NCBI GenBank assembly: GCA_003313425.1
Contig: NHZP01000007.1
Span: 1,364,001 to 1,428,000 of the forward strand
Length of the DNA: 64,000 nt
Direction of reading: 5' to 3'
Source of the DNA: Pseudopyrenochaeta lycopersici
Lineage: Eukaryota; Ascomycota; Dothideomycetes; Pleosporales; Pseudopyrenochaetaceae
Shown piece by piece: positions 25,292 through 37,971 of the stretch (position 1 is its first letter; each line of letters begins with the position of its first letter). The notes under the pieces were generated by a model. The model worked only from the letters and a program-made list of their open reading frames with translations. It did no database searches and was not told the origin of the DNA. The translations under genes and the position numbers were made by a program.

Positions 25292-25893
25292 GGGAGCTGC
25301 TGTCTTGTATTAATCACGAACCTTCTCTTCTCTGGAGGCAACTGTCTCTACTCCCTTTTTTTTATTGTTGTTCTTTGTTCAAGCTTCTGTAAGCTTCTGT
25401 GTGTACTGCATTTCAGCGATCGGTCGTTTGGATTATGGGTCCCTCGCTTGGCCATTGCCATGGAAATGGGTTTTTACTGGCGTCTCTTTGGGGTTTCTTT
25501 TTGGGAGGTTGCTTGGTCCAGCCTGGGAGATAGAATCCCGGCATGAGCAGGCCACGCAGCCTGCCGCGACATACACCCTCGGCGCCAGCGCGAGCCTGAG
25601 GCATGATTATGTAGCAACGAATATTTTGGTCACAACTTTTGCTTTGCATGCAGCTTTGGATTAGTGCTTGAATTAGTGAGACATGATGCGCTTGTGAAGA
25701 AGAGCCCGCTACAAGGAGCTCAGTGCCAGATTGGTGGTCGTTGGGAATAGGAGGCTACCGCCGTGACAGTTGGAGCGGTGAGCTCATAGCGCTTCCCGCA
25801 CCTGCGACGCCAAGCCCATCGCGCCGCGTCGCACCCTCAGTTCCCGCCAGAGCTGCGGCTACAAAGCTGAATTGCACCCACCACGACGAGTCT

Positions 25894-28578
25894 ATGGCTC
25901 CCATGCGACGCTCACGTGTAGAGAAAGCACGGCAGTTTCTCACAGGCGGCGCTGTGCTCCGCGAAGACTCTGACGACGAGCTTGGATACGAAGACCATCC
26001 ATGGGAGTGGATATACGACGAAGCAGAGGCAGAGGCAGAAGGGGAAGCAGAGGCAGACGATGCACAGCCTGAGAATGGCCCTCCCAGGAAACGGAAAGCG
26101 GCTGCGGCATCGCTAGGCAGGCGCATACTTGGAGCACGCATGGGCAGCTTCCGGTGCAAGGTGGGCGATGCAGTGCTGCTCAAGGCAGAGGGCAACCAAG
26201 CGTGGGTCGGCATCATCTGCGACTTCTACGAAGATGAGATGGAGGAGGAGAAGATGGCCAAGTTCCTGTGGTTCTTCTCTGAGAAGGAGATTCGCAACCA
26301 GAGCAAGAAGCGCACCGACTTCCTCCCAGTAAGGCAGGCGCCCCTCGTCTGAAGGCAGGTGCTGATGTTTGCTAGAACGAGCTGTACATATCCAGTGCCT
26401 TCGATGACAACCCGCTCGAGTCGATCAACGGCACTGCCAAGATTCTCTCACCCGACCGCTTTCAAAGCCTCTATCCGGCAGGAGTGAAGAAGTCGTCCAA
26501 GGACTACGGCAAAGTCTTCGTCTGCCGGAGGGGCTGCAACACCCGCACAACCACATACACGCCAGAGTTCAAGTGGGAGGACGTGTACCATGGCGCTGAC
26601 CACATCCAGTCCCTGGTGGATCGGGTCGAGAGTCAGACAAAGGCAACCAGAAGAGGCCCGGGCCGCCCCAGGAAGCACCCACCGCAACATGCGGACGACT
26701 TCGTAGTACCAGACTCTGATGACGACGCACCCAAGACTCCTCGCAAGAAGCGGAGACTGAATGATGCGACAACGCCCACGTCGACTAGGAAGAGCCCGGC
26801 GTCTCGCAAGTTCCTCACTCCGACACACAAGCGGATCGTGCTCAAGAAGCAGCTCGAATTCACGCCCCTCGGAACACGCGTACTCTCTCCCTCGGCACTC
26901 AACTCGCCATTTCAGATCGCACGAACTCAGCTCCATGTCTCATCAGTCCCGGCCGCACTGCCCTGTCGCGAGGAAGAGTTCTCCACCGTCTACAGCCACT
27001 TGGAGGCCGCCATCACAGATGGTTCAGGGTCCTGCATATACATCTCCGGGACCCCAGGCACCGGCAAGACTGCTACGGTGCGAGAGGTCGTGGCACAGCT
27101 CCACGCTTCAGTCCAGGCCGAAGAGCTCGATGACTTCATCTTTGTTGAGATCAACGGCATGAAGGTCACAGACCCTCATCAGTCTTACTCGCTACTGTGG
27201 CAGGCACTTCGCGGAGACAGAGTAAGCCCGTCTCACGCCCTGGAGCTGCTGGAGCGAGACTTTTCCACCCCTAGCCCTCGTCGGGTGCCCTGCGTCGTGC
27301 TGATGGACGAACTCGACCAGCTCGTTACCAAGAACCAATCTGTAATGTACAATTTCTTCAATTGGCCTGGATTGCGGCACAGCAGGTTAATTGTTCTGGC
27401 GGTTGCAAACACTATGGACCTGCCCGAGCGTACATTGAGCAATAAGATCAGTAGTCGTCTAGGTACGTGCATGCATCCCAATCCCCCACCACCGCCTCAA
27501 CAATGTCGCAACACAATTCTTCTGCACCATCTGTACTTGCCCTCAATATGCTCCAAACCTAGTGGAAGCACGGACGCTTGTAAATGATCTGCCGCTCCCA
27601 AATTTGTTGCTGCAGTTTGCAAGACCGAAATTACCGAGCAGCCCGCATACTTTGTTTGACAAGGCTAACACGCGTTTCCCCTCAGGATTAACTCGCATTA
27701 CCTTTCCTGGCTATACGCACGATCAATTAATGCAAATTATCCAGTCACGACTCGAAGGCGTACCAGGCAACATCGTACACCCTGACGCCGTCCAGTTCGC
27801 AGCGCGCAAAGTCGCCGCTGTTAGTGGGGATGCCCGACGCGCACTAGACATCTGTAGACGCGCGGTCGAAATCGCGGAAACAGAAACGGTGTCACAAGAT
27901 CACGACGAGGAGGCGCAGCCCACGACCCCGAGTAGGACCGGTCGGGGTACCAAAGCAAGACCGCTCCAAACTTCTCGGCCAATTAATAACACTACCTCCA
28001 CAGCGGCTGCCTTGCCAACAAAAGATGCGGCACCGACTGCTGCGCGAAAGGCCTTTGTCACCATTGCAACGATCAAGCAGGCAATCAACGAAGCTACGAG
28101 CAGTCCCCTGCAGCAAGCGTTACGAGCTCTACCATTGGCGTCCAAGGTGTTCCTTGCGGCACTCTTGGCACGGATCCGTCGGACGGGCATAGGTGAAGCC
28201 GTACTTGGTGACGTTGTCGATGAAGTCAAGAGACTAGGGCTCATGAGCCAGCTCCAGCCGGTCCATGAGTACCTTCTTGCCTATGAAAAAAACGATACCA
28301 CTAGGGTGGATGGAAGTCACGGCGCGAATACGCAGCCATTTACACCATCGAAACACCGAGAGCTTCCGAGCATTGGCTCAAGGCAATCGGAACTAAATGC
28401 ACCACGAGCTCTTGGTCTCGCATTAGCAGCCACTGAACTCGCAGAAGCGGGGATAATAGGCGTGGAGGCCCGACATGGCGAACGTGTTGGTCGCGTACGA
28501 CTAGGAGTTGGTGAAGACGAGGTGCGGCTTGCACTAGGAGAGGATGAGTCGGTACACGGTCTAGGTTTCGGTGCGTGA
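25894..28578 (+). CDS. orc1: Origin recognition complex subunit 1
   Basis: Largest ORC subunit; binds replication origins with ATP and helps load MCM, in the nucleus. Exons 25894-26328, 26376-27462 and 27686-28578 give 804 aa. An N-terminal BAH domain (about residues 80-215, starting near FRCKVGDAVLLKAE) is split by the first intron. A basic disordered linker follows (RRGPGRPRKHP, TPRKKRR). The AAA+ core has Walker A GTPGTGKT at 370-377 and Walker B VVLMDELDQL with Asp456-Glu457. The second intron is long (223 nt) but must be removed whole because SRLG joins LTRITFPGYT, the conserved sensor-2 side sequence. A winged-helix region ends the protein. Start MAPMRRSRVEKARQ is the first ATG leading into BAH sequence; upstream in-frame codons look non-coding. 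Confidence 0.93.
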
Positions 28579-30338
28579 CGCACAGTCTATCGTTATCGTA
28601 AAGATCGTCTCTACCTAATTGCCTACCCAGAGGGACGGGCTTTTGCAACGCGTCGCTAAACACTGCTCCCTTAGCCTAACTAAAAGAAGGCGCACCATAA
28701 CCAACAGCAGTATATACCCCTTATCGAATAGTTAATATATCTCCAGAGCCCTGGCTTCGGTCCCTCGATTCTGCCCTTCCAATTCTGTGTGCACACTCGT
28801 ACGGCTAAGCCAGCCATCGGCACACACCCGATGCAACTAACCAATAGGCGATGCACTACCTCTACCGGTGAACGTTGGAACCCGAGCCGCTGACAGGGGT
28901 ATCTGACGAACCACTGTTGGATTTGCATTTTAACCGCACTAGCGACTACCCGCTCAACGGAGATGGCTTCCAGAACGTGGCTTGATGGTGCGAACGCTGG
29001 TTTTGTGCACAACCACAAACATTTGTGGACGGGGCGTGACAAACACACACAATCAATCCCCATTTGACCAATACCATGCCCACGATCAAAAGGCGATCAC
29101 TTCTAGAATGCGGCCTCTCTGCATAGTGGCGTTCCCTTTCGTTTCATGTCGATGCAGGACTCCGTCCTCCACGACGGGTGGTTCTGCATCGATAGCGTGG
29201 GGAACGCGCTGAATAAGACAGCATGGCGCACAATATCAGACATTACTTGCGCGGACGAACGGTGAATGGACACTCACATCCAGCCGCGAAGCAGGTTTTT
29301 CCCTCCTCTTCTCGACTCGCGACGCCAGCGCGAGCATCGGTGTAGAGCTCGAGCTTTTTTCTTGCAACAGATGGGCTTGAGCGTACGGTACAGAGCATTA
29401 GACAGCCTTGCATCTTGCGTATGGAAACCCATCTGCGTCTTCCAATCTCTCCATTGCACCGGTGTGAAACTACGCTGCTTGCGCATGCAGATGCTTGGCT
29501 CAGATGTGCCAGTTCCACAAACGCCACGCACGTGCGTTTCGCGAGCTGTCTGCTGTACATTGCTGGCTGTGCCTCGCAGTCAAGTGTCGGGGTTATAGAG
29601 GAGGACTAATGTACCGGACTGCTGGATCTTCTAGTGTGTCACGAGGACAGTGGTACATGGTGACGCTGTGGGCATCCTTGTAGCCGGAGGGTGACTGGAT
29701 GCTGTGTGGGTAGAGGGGTCTCCTGTTTAGGAAATTCTTGGGGAGCCCTTATTCGCTGGGTATACTTGTCAGCAGGGTGTTGTTGCTAGGTCCATGTGGA
29801 TTCGTGGGTGGGATTCCAGTCAGGCTTTACTGATTGACCTTGTGTGTTTGTGCGTTTGTTTTTCTATCATATTGAATGGGAGTGCGCTCTGTTGGTTTCA
29901 TAGTATAGTTTATTCCCACACGCCCAGTGCTGACCAGATGGTGGAAGCAAAGTTTGACTCAAGGAACATTCTATTCAGTGTTTACGGATTGATCATACGT
30001 ACAGCGCCAGCTTTAACTCCCTGCTACGTTACACGTCAATTCTCGTCGTCGGTCTCAAAATTTGGTTCCATTTCCAAACTCAAATCCTGAATACTTATGT
30101 TTAATGGATGCAAAGTTCAACTAAAGTGACATTCTATTTAGTCTTCGCTAATTGATCATATGTGAATCTTGAATCCCTGGTACATTGCGTGTCAATCCCC
30201 TTCATCAGTCTCATGATATGGCCAAGTTCCAAACGTCTAGCAGAAATAAAGTCTAACGAATGCAAACCCAAAACGGCACTCCTGCGCATCGTCACCAGTG
30301 GCCAGCTTTATCCGACGTACTCCATCAAACCAGATGCT
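28579..30338. other. Intergenic region between convergent orc1 and RTA1-like genes
   Basis: 1.76 kb. The only structure seen is a diverged direct duplication near its right end (29937-30240, listed separately). Short open frames here have no domain character. Confidence 0.5.
29937..30240. repeat. Diverged direct duplication of about 150 bp
   Basis: Copy 1 starts near 29940 and copy 2 near 30104. Shared ordered words: GGA(A/T)GCAAAGTT, ACATTCTATT(C/T)AGT, TTGATCATA(C/T)GT, AACTCCCTGCTACGTTACACGTCAAT against AATCCCTGGTACATTGCGTGTCAAT (in pieces), TC(G/A)GTCTCA and TTCCAAAC. Many differences are C/T or G/A. It lies next to the 3' end of the RTA1-like gene; function unknown. Confidence 0.7.
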
Positions 30339-31196
30339 CTACACAATGTTCTCGCTTGACGGCCCAGTTTCACGCAGCTCCTGCGAATTCTTCTCGTGTT
30401 CTTTCAGTTTCAGCATCAAAGCGATGTCGCCCGGATGGACAACGTTCATGGTGATCATAACCGCAAGCATCAGCACCGCATCAAAGACGTACAAGAATAC
30501 CTCATGTCTGAGCAAATACCCGTCGTTCCCCTGAATATACTCGATGACACGGAACAGACTTCTGACCAAGATCAAAAGTGACATACCGTACAAAGAGTAC
30601 ATGAACTTCCTCCACGGAACCGTCTCAGCTATGGTTTGCAGATGCGCACGCCCCTTCCGCTGGAACAGTAGGGCAACGATGACGAAGAGCCCAAACACCA
30701 CAATCTGCACCCACAACCCCACAATCACCATCATCTCGCCAGTATCCATGTGTTTTCCATTGTCCATGCTCATGACGCCGCCACCCCCGCCTTGGATCGC
30801 AAAAGACAGCACATCCCCCGCAACAAAGATCTTAGTCAACCAGCTCCGGCGGATCAGCGAGAACGGCTCGCCCTCCGTGAGCAGGATGATGCGGCCCAGG
30901 ATCATGTATATACTCGCCGCGTACAGCGCGGGAGCAAGCAGCAGCAGGAGTGTCTGCATGATGTACGGGCCCGTGGCCCACTGGTCGTCCGCGGATAGGA
31001 TCCGTCCGATGTAACCAAGGAATTGGAACACACCGCCGATGATGAAGGGGGTCAGAAACCAGGCGCGCTTGCGGTAGCATTGGTAGACGTGCACGGCTGT
31101 TGTGAAGAAGAAGAGGATGGTGAAGAGTATGGCGGCGGCGAGGGAGGGCTTGTAGCGGTAGTAGACGAAGTCATTGGGATCGGTGGGTGCTCCCAT
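30339..31196 (-). CDS. RTA1-like multispan membrane protein
   Basis: Member of the fungal RTA1/RSB1 family of seven-helix membrane proteins linked to lipid (sphingoid base) translocation and resistance to sterol-like toxicants; plasma membrane. Single exon, 285 aa from MGAPTDPNDFVYYRYKPSLA; an upstream in-frame ATG at 31346 would add 50 residues that do not look like this family, so I chose the later start. Hydrophobic helices are plain, for example AAAILFTILFFFTTAVHVY, YIMQTLLLLLAPALYAASIY and MVIVGLWVQIVVFGLFVIVA. Family words include GYIGRILS and FRVIEYIQGNDGYLLRHE. It is divergent from a Zn2Cys6 regulator across 1.2 kb. A cytosolic charged tail ends the protein. Confidence 0.92.
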   Translation of the reverse strand: MGAPTDPNDFVYYRYKPSLAAAILFTILFFFTTAVHVYQCYRKRAWFLTPFIIGGVFQFLGYIGRILSADDQWATGPYIMQTLLLLLAPALYAASIYMILGRIILLTEGEPFSLIRRSWLTKIFVAGDVLSFAIQGGGGGVMSMDNGKHMDTGEMMVIVGLWVQIVVFGLFVIVALLFQRKGRAHLQTIAETVPWRKFMYSLYGMSLLILVRSLFRVIEYIQGNDGYLLRHEVFLYVFDAVLMLAVMITMNVVHPGDIALMLKLKEHEKNSQELRETGPSSENIV

Positions 31197-32426
31197 GATT
31201 ACGGCCTGGGGATGTGTATTGTGGAAGTCTATGTTGGGGTATTGGATATCTGAGGTGGGTATGCTTTGGATGTGGGCAAGCCGGGAAAGATAATCCTGGA
31301 GTTGCAAATATCTTTCCAAATGGGTACGGCAGAGGATAGAGAGCAAAGAGTATGTACGGGAGATGAGATAGTATGACGGAGTGGATGGTGATGAAATGAC
31401 AAAGTTGAAGATATTTGGCGTGTCCTATATACCTATCCATTCTATCTTTCAATCTCATCTCCAGTTTCCTGCGGGATACACAGCACCATTGACGCGTCAA
31501 AGCTCACCCGATAACGCTGGTAAACAGCCATGTAGTATCTATACGTTGAAATACGGTCTTGGCCTATAACGACAGTGCCTCAATAATGGGGCTCCCCACG
31601 TATGCAATACCTTGTGATTGGCTGAAGTCGTGAGAATACGCAAAGTTTCTGACAACATATGGAGCTAAGGGCCAGCCATCCCAGGCAGCGGCTGAAAAGT
31701 GCGTGTGTAAATTCGGCACAGTGTATGAAGCCAGCCAAGCAAAGATGATGCGTGCGATACGGCAATCAACGATGTGCTCCAGATCGTATTTCAAGGTATT
31801 CGGTCGCAACACAGGTAGACTTTGAGTTTAGTCTCTAGGAGGAGGTTCAATCTTTCGGATGGTCCGGAAGCGATTTACCGGTTGTAGTAACTAGATATCT
31901 ATATGAATACTTGGCACTGTTGTAGATATGGAATGGAGCATTTGAGTGCAGCTCATCAGGTCGCTCGGAGAAAGTGTACGACGAGCTCCTGAAAAATGAA
32001 GATTGCATCGCACCTTTTAAGCATCACCAGCAACGTGTTTGGCTGCCCCGTCATTTTGCAAAAGAGGATTCGCGAGCTGTCCAGCCTTTTCTCGAATGTT
32101 ATATCCAATGAGAGGGTCCGCAGTACGAAACCCACCGTTTATGGTTAGCTGGACCCTGAACTAGTGCTGCTAGTGGGGAGACGTCACAGTAGCACGTCTC
32201 AGGCACGTCGGAAACTCAGTCTTCAAGTTCTTCTTGTGCGTTCCTCACCAGACGGCGCCTGTTTTCTACGATTTTTTTTTAGCATGCAGGCCAAGGTGTA
32301 AGTTTCTCTGTACAGCACGTTTGGCGCTTCTTTGCAAATTTTGCCCTGTGTGAGGGCTTCGTTCATTCTTCCACCGACTTCCGGCGTATACACCGTATAG
32401 GTTGGAACCTACAGCAAAGGTATGCC
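31197..32426. promoter_or_regulatory. Shared intergenic region of RTA1-like gene and Zn2Cys6 regulator
   Basis: 1.23 kb between divergent starts, so it carries both promoters. I looked for the Upc2-type element TCGTATA and found only a near match (TCGTATT near 31784). No gene or repeat seen. Confidence 0.5.
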
Positions 32427-34363
32427 ATGGCGACGCGGAGGGCGCATAACAAATCAAGGCTAGGGTGCCATCAGTGTAAGAGGAGACGGATAAAGGTAAG
32501 AAGTGCCTTTCGTTTCCAGCTTTCTCTTGTCAATGAGATGCCTGCTTTGCGATGCACCCCTACCCAAAACATGCTCCTCTCGGAAGCGAAAGTCGTCTCA
32601 TTCGCCGAAATGAGACTACTGTCCACATACGGTAGGAGCAAGGATCTATACTGTCCATCAAAGTAGGGCTGAGCGAGTTTTTTGAGCCTCTCGCAAGTAA
32701 TGCCTATGTTGGAAAGAATAGGCAGCTCTACGATAATTGCGCAATTACATGTCCACAGACAAGCATCAGAACCACCAAAGTCTAGCGCATACTGTAACAA
32801 AGACTATCTGCCACCATTTTCTTATACTGACTAGATTGACAGTGCGATGGGAAACATCCAATATGCGCCAACTGTCACAAAAAGGGCGAAACTTGCAGCT
32901 TCCTCATACTTGCGCCGTCACCAAGTCTCTTGATTGCTCCAACATCACATAGTTCATCACAGCTTCCGGCCTCTTCAAAATCAACTCTATCGGCAAAACT
33001 CCCAATCTCACCAATACCTTTAATTCCAGAAATCTCATCATATACACAGCCAACAACAACACTATGTCCTGCCAATCTCGTTGCCTTCAGCAATGAAGTC
33101 GCCCTCGCGACGATACCGCATCAGACTGAAGTATCTTCCGAGGGACCAATCCTCGAAACTATCACAGCATTGAGTCCCTCCTCATTCCAATCAGTACTCT
33201 ATTTCCCCAAGCTCACCATCCCACCTTACCTCCGCTACGATGATGCCTGGAAAGATATCCGCGATGTACTCCCGCCACCACTCCAAGGCGTGCTCCAACA
33301 CTACGAATACACAACCTCTCTCACCCTCGCAATCGATGACGCCGCAAAGGCAGCATGGCAGTCAAGCGTTCCCGAAATGGCACATAGCTACGACTTCCTC
33401 GTAAACTGTGTGCTCAGTGTCGCCTCTCTGCATCTGGGCCGTGTCCATCAGGATCAGGCGGAGAAGGAAAAGATGAACGCGCTTGCGGCGGCGAGGATGA
33501 ATAAAGCGTTGACAAAGTATAGACCGGAGCTGGAAAACATTACCAAAGAAAACGCAGCTGCGCTGTTTGCAAGTTCAACATTGACCGCAGTATACCTGTT
33601 CCGCACTTCCGTCCTCGACATTGAGAAATTGCGCTCGAGCATACCGCCATATACTCTCACTCCGCCACCTGAAATCGCCGATAAAATGATGTCCTACGTC
33701 CTGCGCACAATCTGGGGTCTTCGTGGCCCTTTAGCCGTCCTCATGCTTGGCTGGGACTGGGTGACAACCGGGAAAATGCAACCTCTCACGCTAAGGAGGT
33801 GGTGGCCCAAGAAATGTGTACCCGCAACTCCTCGTGCCGTTGAGGAAGATGAACGCTTGAAGGCGATAGAACAGCTGTGGATGCATGGCGATAAGGCTTG
33901 GGGACCACATCGGACGCAGCTTTCCCAGGCACTTCAGTGCCTGAGAGAAACATTTGCGCTAGTGAGCCAGCTCACACTACCAGATACCTTTCCTCCAATA
34001 ACAGCAGTGCCATACTCCATCGACGACAAAACTATCGGCGTGCTCACCGATCGAGGTGCAATTTTCGTCTGGGCTGCACGTATCAGTCGAGAGTACATCG
34101 CCCTCGTTGAAAAGAAAGATCTCGATGCTCTCGTGATTCTAGCACACTACGCCATCTTACCAGGCCGCGTGAGAAAGGTGTGGTGGCTCGAGGGCCTGGG
34201 CGCGGATTTCGTCACAGCTATTGCAATAGCTCTCGGGCGGGACTACTGGGAGCTCATCGCATGGCCTGCAAGTGTCTTAGGTGTTGATCTCGAAAACGTA
34301 TTTGGCGCACGGAAAGACCGTCTAGAAGGCATGCCTGACGAAATGCACATGGAAGTCATATAA
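32427..34363 (+). CDS. Zn2Cys6 transcription factor, Upc2-like finger
   Basis: Nuclear fungal regulator. Exons 32427-32495 and 32843-34363 give 529 aa. The 347-nt intron splits the finger; splicing joins LGCHQCKRRRIK to CDGKHPICANCHKKGETC, giving Cys14, 17, 24, 31, 34 and 41 in perfect C-x2-C-x6-C-x6-C-x2-C-x6-C spacing. The sequence KSRLGC..CK.RRIKCD resembles Upc2/Ecm22-type sterol regulators, but that link is family-level only. The rest is a helical fungal regulator region without a clear named subdomain (ADKMMSYVLRTIWGLRGP; a Trp-rich part RRWWPKK). It is divergent from the RTA1-like gene, which it may control (inference). Acceptor TTGACAG is preceded by a CTGAC branch-like word. Confidence 0.9.
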
Positions 34364-35128
34364 TCCTTCAACGCACCATTCCTTGAAGAGGTCAACAATG
34401 TGAGAACGAAACTCATCGTGACAAACTAACAGGTGCAGGCCGGCGACTTGCTCGAATGCGAAGCCTCCCTCACGTCTTGTTCAAATTACAAAAGGCACAA
34501 CATAATACGATAACATTCACCCCACACCCAACCCCCCTCCCACACCAATCCACAGCCCACACGCTTTGAAACCTCAGAAAAGCGGTGTCAATACACACCC
34601 GCCAAATCCACCGTAATGCATCCACACCGGACCGTGCCACTCGTGGTTGCGCAGCATGAATCCATGAGGACGTCCTTGGACAGACACGCGACCCCTTGTG
34701 CTACGCAGAGCCACGGGGCGTCAATGCTGTGGTGTCGGGGGTTCCGATCGCTTGAACGGTGAGATGACGCAGGTGCGGAGTAAGGCAGGAGGCGAGTTGA
34801 GGAGGGGGCGTCGGATCCGACGCGGACGGTGTAACCATGGAGGACGTATGGAAAGGGCGGATAGCACATGCGAAGGGGGTGAGTTTGCGAGCGTATTGGG
34901 GAGCGGTTGCCTAGGATGGAGAACGGTAGATATGCGCGGCAGTTTTTCTGAGCCATTGACAGGCCGTGTTTGTGATGAGAATTCCGGGGATTGTATTGAT
35001 TGATTGATTTCTAATGTTGCGCCGTGAAAATGGGGTATACCAGGAGTAACAATAAAACCAGCATCAACAACGCCTGACTAATCTGCTGACTCTATCTCGC
35101 GGCTCTAATCACACATGTCCACATTCTA
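34364..35128. other. Intergenic region, convergent 3' ends
   Basis: 765 bp between the Zn2Cys6 gene and the DDHD gene. A short TTGATTGATTGATT repeat near 34995; otherwise nothing seen. Confidence 0.5.
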
Positions 35129-37971
35129 CTACCCTATCTGTGGTTTCTTTTTTTGCGCCCTCATACTTTGTACAGTGCCGTCCTTCCCGACCTCACGTCC
35201 CACTTCTACAACAATCATCCGCACAAAGTCCTTACTTAACCAATAACTGCTATGTGCTCCTAACATCGTAAGATATTGGATTTCCAAGGGCCCGCCCCCA
35301 TACTTCATGTAGTAGTCAATCTGTCCGTTATCGTTGAGCAAATAAGCGCGCTTCTCTGCAATCTCCTCGCGCGTGAAGTTGTGAGTTTCAAGCTCGACGT
35401 TGGAAGGGAGACGATTGACGGACGGCTTGTCGGATTGATTACTCGAGGATGGGGCGCGCCGGAAAGGATTGCCGAAGGAGAAGTAGGATGTAGTGGCCGA
35501 TGGGATAGTGGTCGGCTTGAGCATAGATGCATAGACTACATCAACAGTGGGATTGATGCGACAGGCGACAGGATCGTAGGGATTGATAATATTGTAGATG
35601 TTGTCGACAGCCAAACAGCCGTATGTGCCCTGTTCGCCCGCCACACCTGGCGCTGCATAAGAGTCCGCGCCAGGTTTCTCCTTGTCGTGACGAGGCAGGA
35701 GATTTGCGTTCTTCATAAGAAGAAAGAGGCCAACAGGACTACCACATACAAAGAGATTAGTCGTGTTGAACATGAATCGATCTTTGGGAAGATCCGTCTC
35801 TGGGAACGATGGATCGCTAAACTGAGGGTCGACGGAGGTCGGTTGCTGGCTCAATATATCAATGGCCATGACGGAGCCCAAGGAGTGTGCGATCAGATGC
35901 ACTCGACCATACTCTGCGAACCCGGGGTTGTTGGAGCACCACAGCCGGTAGATTCGGTTCGCCTCTTGTATGCATGCGGAAGTCATTTTTGGATTGTGCA
36001 TCGGCGAGAGATAGTATGGGATGTCGAGCATAACGTCGCTGACAATGCCACGAACAGAAGGCAGAGTGTCTGGGGTGATGTCTTTCAGCGTGTACTTGTT
36101 GGCTGCTGGATCTTCGACCTCTACGTTTCCAGTGGCGTCAACCTCAAGGGAGACACGATGTCGCCAATTGACCTGCTCAACATCAGTACATGGATCACAT
36201 GCTGCAGTGGTCACACTAATCTTACCGGTAGCACCATAATGCCTCCCATGTCTTCTCGTAAATGGCGCTTAACATCCGGCGTCCCCAGCTCGACATTTGT
36301 CTCCCGCCTGAAAGCATTCATTGCGTGCGTGAAGTGAAATGTTTCCATGCGCTCCGACAGCTTCTGCCCGATGCCGTGGATCACAAGCACAAGGTCTGTC
36401 ACCTTTGGTCGCTCAGATTGAGCGAGCTCCGGGTCTGACTTTTGTCGTCGGTATGGCGGTGCTCCACCCTGCGATGATGAAACGCCTTTCTGCGCTGCCT
36501 CTGCCTTTGGTGTGTTCTTGCTCGGGTGAAGTTTATCCCATATTGCCTGATCAAAACCGCGCACAACACACACCCCAATAGATCTACCTTTGCGGATGTA
36601 GTTTGCAAGTGGCCGACGGCCGTAGTAGTCTGATGGCTGAAGCGTTGGCTTCAGAATGTATGCCTCATCCTCCTTCGAATAGATGATACCAGCTTTCAGA
36701 TACAAGCGCTTCCGCCCGTCAGCGCCATACTCCAAATCTCCAGCTGCTTTATTGTCTGGGCCTTCCGGGCCAGTCGATATATCGATCAGATCGCACGCGT
36801 TCTCCACCATCTCGCGTCGCTCTTTCTCCGGGTCATCCTCTTCTTCTGGAAGCATGCTCTGGACCAACCCCGTCGACAGCATTTGCTGCGAGGTAGATGG
36901 ACGGCTGTCTGGTTGCTTTGGCTTCTCCGGCCAGAGAGTGTGCAAGATCTTCATCTCGCCAAAGGCACCCACTTCCACCGCACTATTCAGCTCATCTTTC
37001 CACGTTTGTGTCCAAGGCCGCATTTCCAGGTATCCAGCTTCGAGCATGTTCGCGACCTCGACCTCTACCGGCATCATGGAGTCTTTGTAGAACCAAGTTC
37101 CTCGGACTATCTGCGCAACATCGCTAAGCGGTGACCAATATATGGGCTCCATTCGTATTGACTCTGCATCCATGACCACATGGTGCAGTCGTGACACTCC
37201 GACCGGCACTTTGGCAGAAGGACCTGCCTTTGGCTTGGAGGGCCTTCTTGCCGGCCCCTTGTCCTTGTTCAACGACAAAGCCGGCTCCATATCGTCGTCC
37301 CATTTGTAGCTGTCTTGCTCGTGTACACCTGGCCGACTGCCTCCTTCCATTGGCGCAGGCTTCCATGCCTTCGATATGTTTCCACGTGACGGTGCCCGAA
37401 TAAAAGGCGTACCCGTCGTCGCAGGCTCGAGGGGCGATATTTGGCCAGTAATCTCGAGCGCCTTCAGTGATCCAGATAATGTTGGGCCTTGACTTCCGCC
37501 ACTGGAGCCTGGCCTCCTTCTCTCGATCAGATCTGCAGACCTCGAGTATTGTCCTCTACTTGCCGACCTTGACCCTGGTATGTCCCTTCCTTGCACGGAG
37601 CCTTCATCACTAGACGTACTGCCTCCTCTCTTCCTCTTCAATCGCGCAACCGCCGGGTTGGTTGGGGTGCGCCGACCATTGCTGTCTTTCTCACCGAGCT
37701 CCTCATTGTGTTTAAGTATCTTCTTCCTTAAGTCCAGCCACGATTTCTGGATAGCGTCATTATCGTATTCGGAGAAAGGCCGCGGTGGCTGTCTCTTCCC
37801 AGTCGATGTGCCGGTTGCCGGAGGCGGGAGCGGAGAGAGTGGGTCATCGATAGCGAGTGGGGACGTGTAGAAGTAGCGGACGGGGATTTCAGGCGGAGCT
37901 TCATTCGAGTGCAAAACCTCACGAATATACTGGTTTGCATGGGAGGACATTGCTGGCTCGTTGTTCGCCAT
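35129..37971 (-). CDS. DDHD-domain phospholipase (PA-preferring PLA1 type)
   Basis: Intracellular phospholipase A1 family (yeast Ddl1, mammalian DDHD1/2), acting on phospholipids at mitochondria or the early secretory pathway. Exons 37971-36226 and 36172-35129 with a 53-nt intron give 929 aa; splicing yields IMVLP-VNWRHRVSL. The first ~230 residues are low-complexity, rich in Ser/Arg/Gly. The lipase core shows TDLVLVIHGIGQKL and the nucleophile motif AHSLGS with Ser679. The DDHD domain has NPYDPVACRINP and HSSYWLSKDF near the end, with a Ser-rich insert between. The catalytic residues expected for the family appear present. The start MANNEPAMSSHANQY is the first ATG; MSSHAN, seven residues later, is an alternative. 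Confidence 0.9.

Noticed and set aside
27463..27685. Possible extra exon inside the 223-nt ORC1 intron
   Set aside because: The flanking family sequence SRLG-LTRITF is contiguous in ORC1 proteins, so nothing should be inserted.
35276..36337. 353-codon plus-strand frame opposite the DDHD gene
   Set aside because: Antisense shadow of the second DDHD exon; the minus-strand frame carries the lipase motifs.
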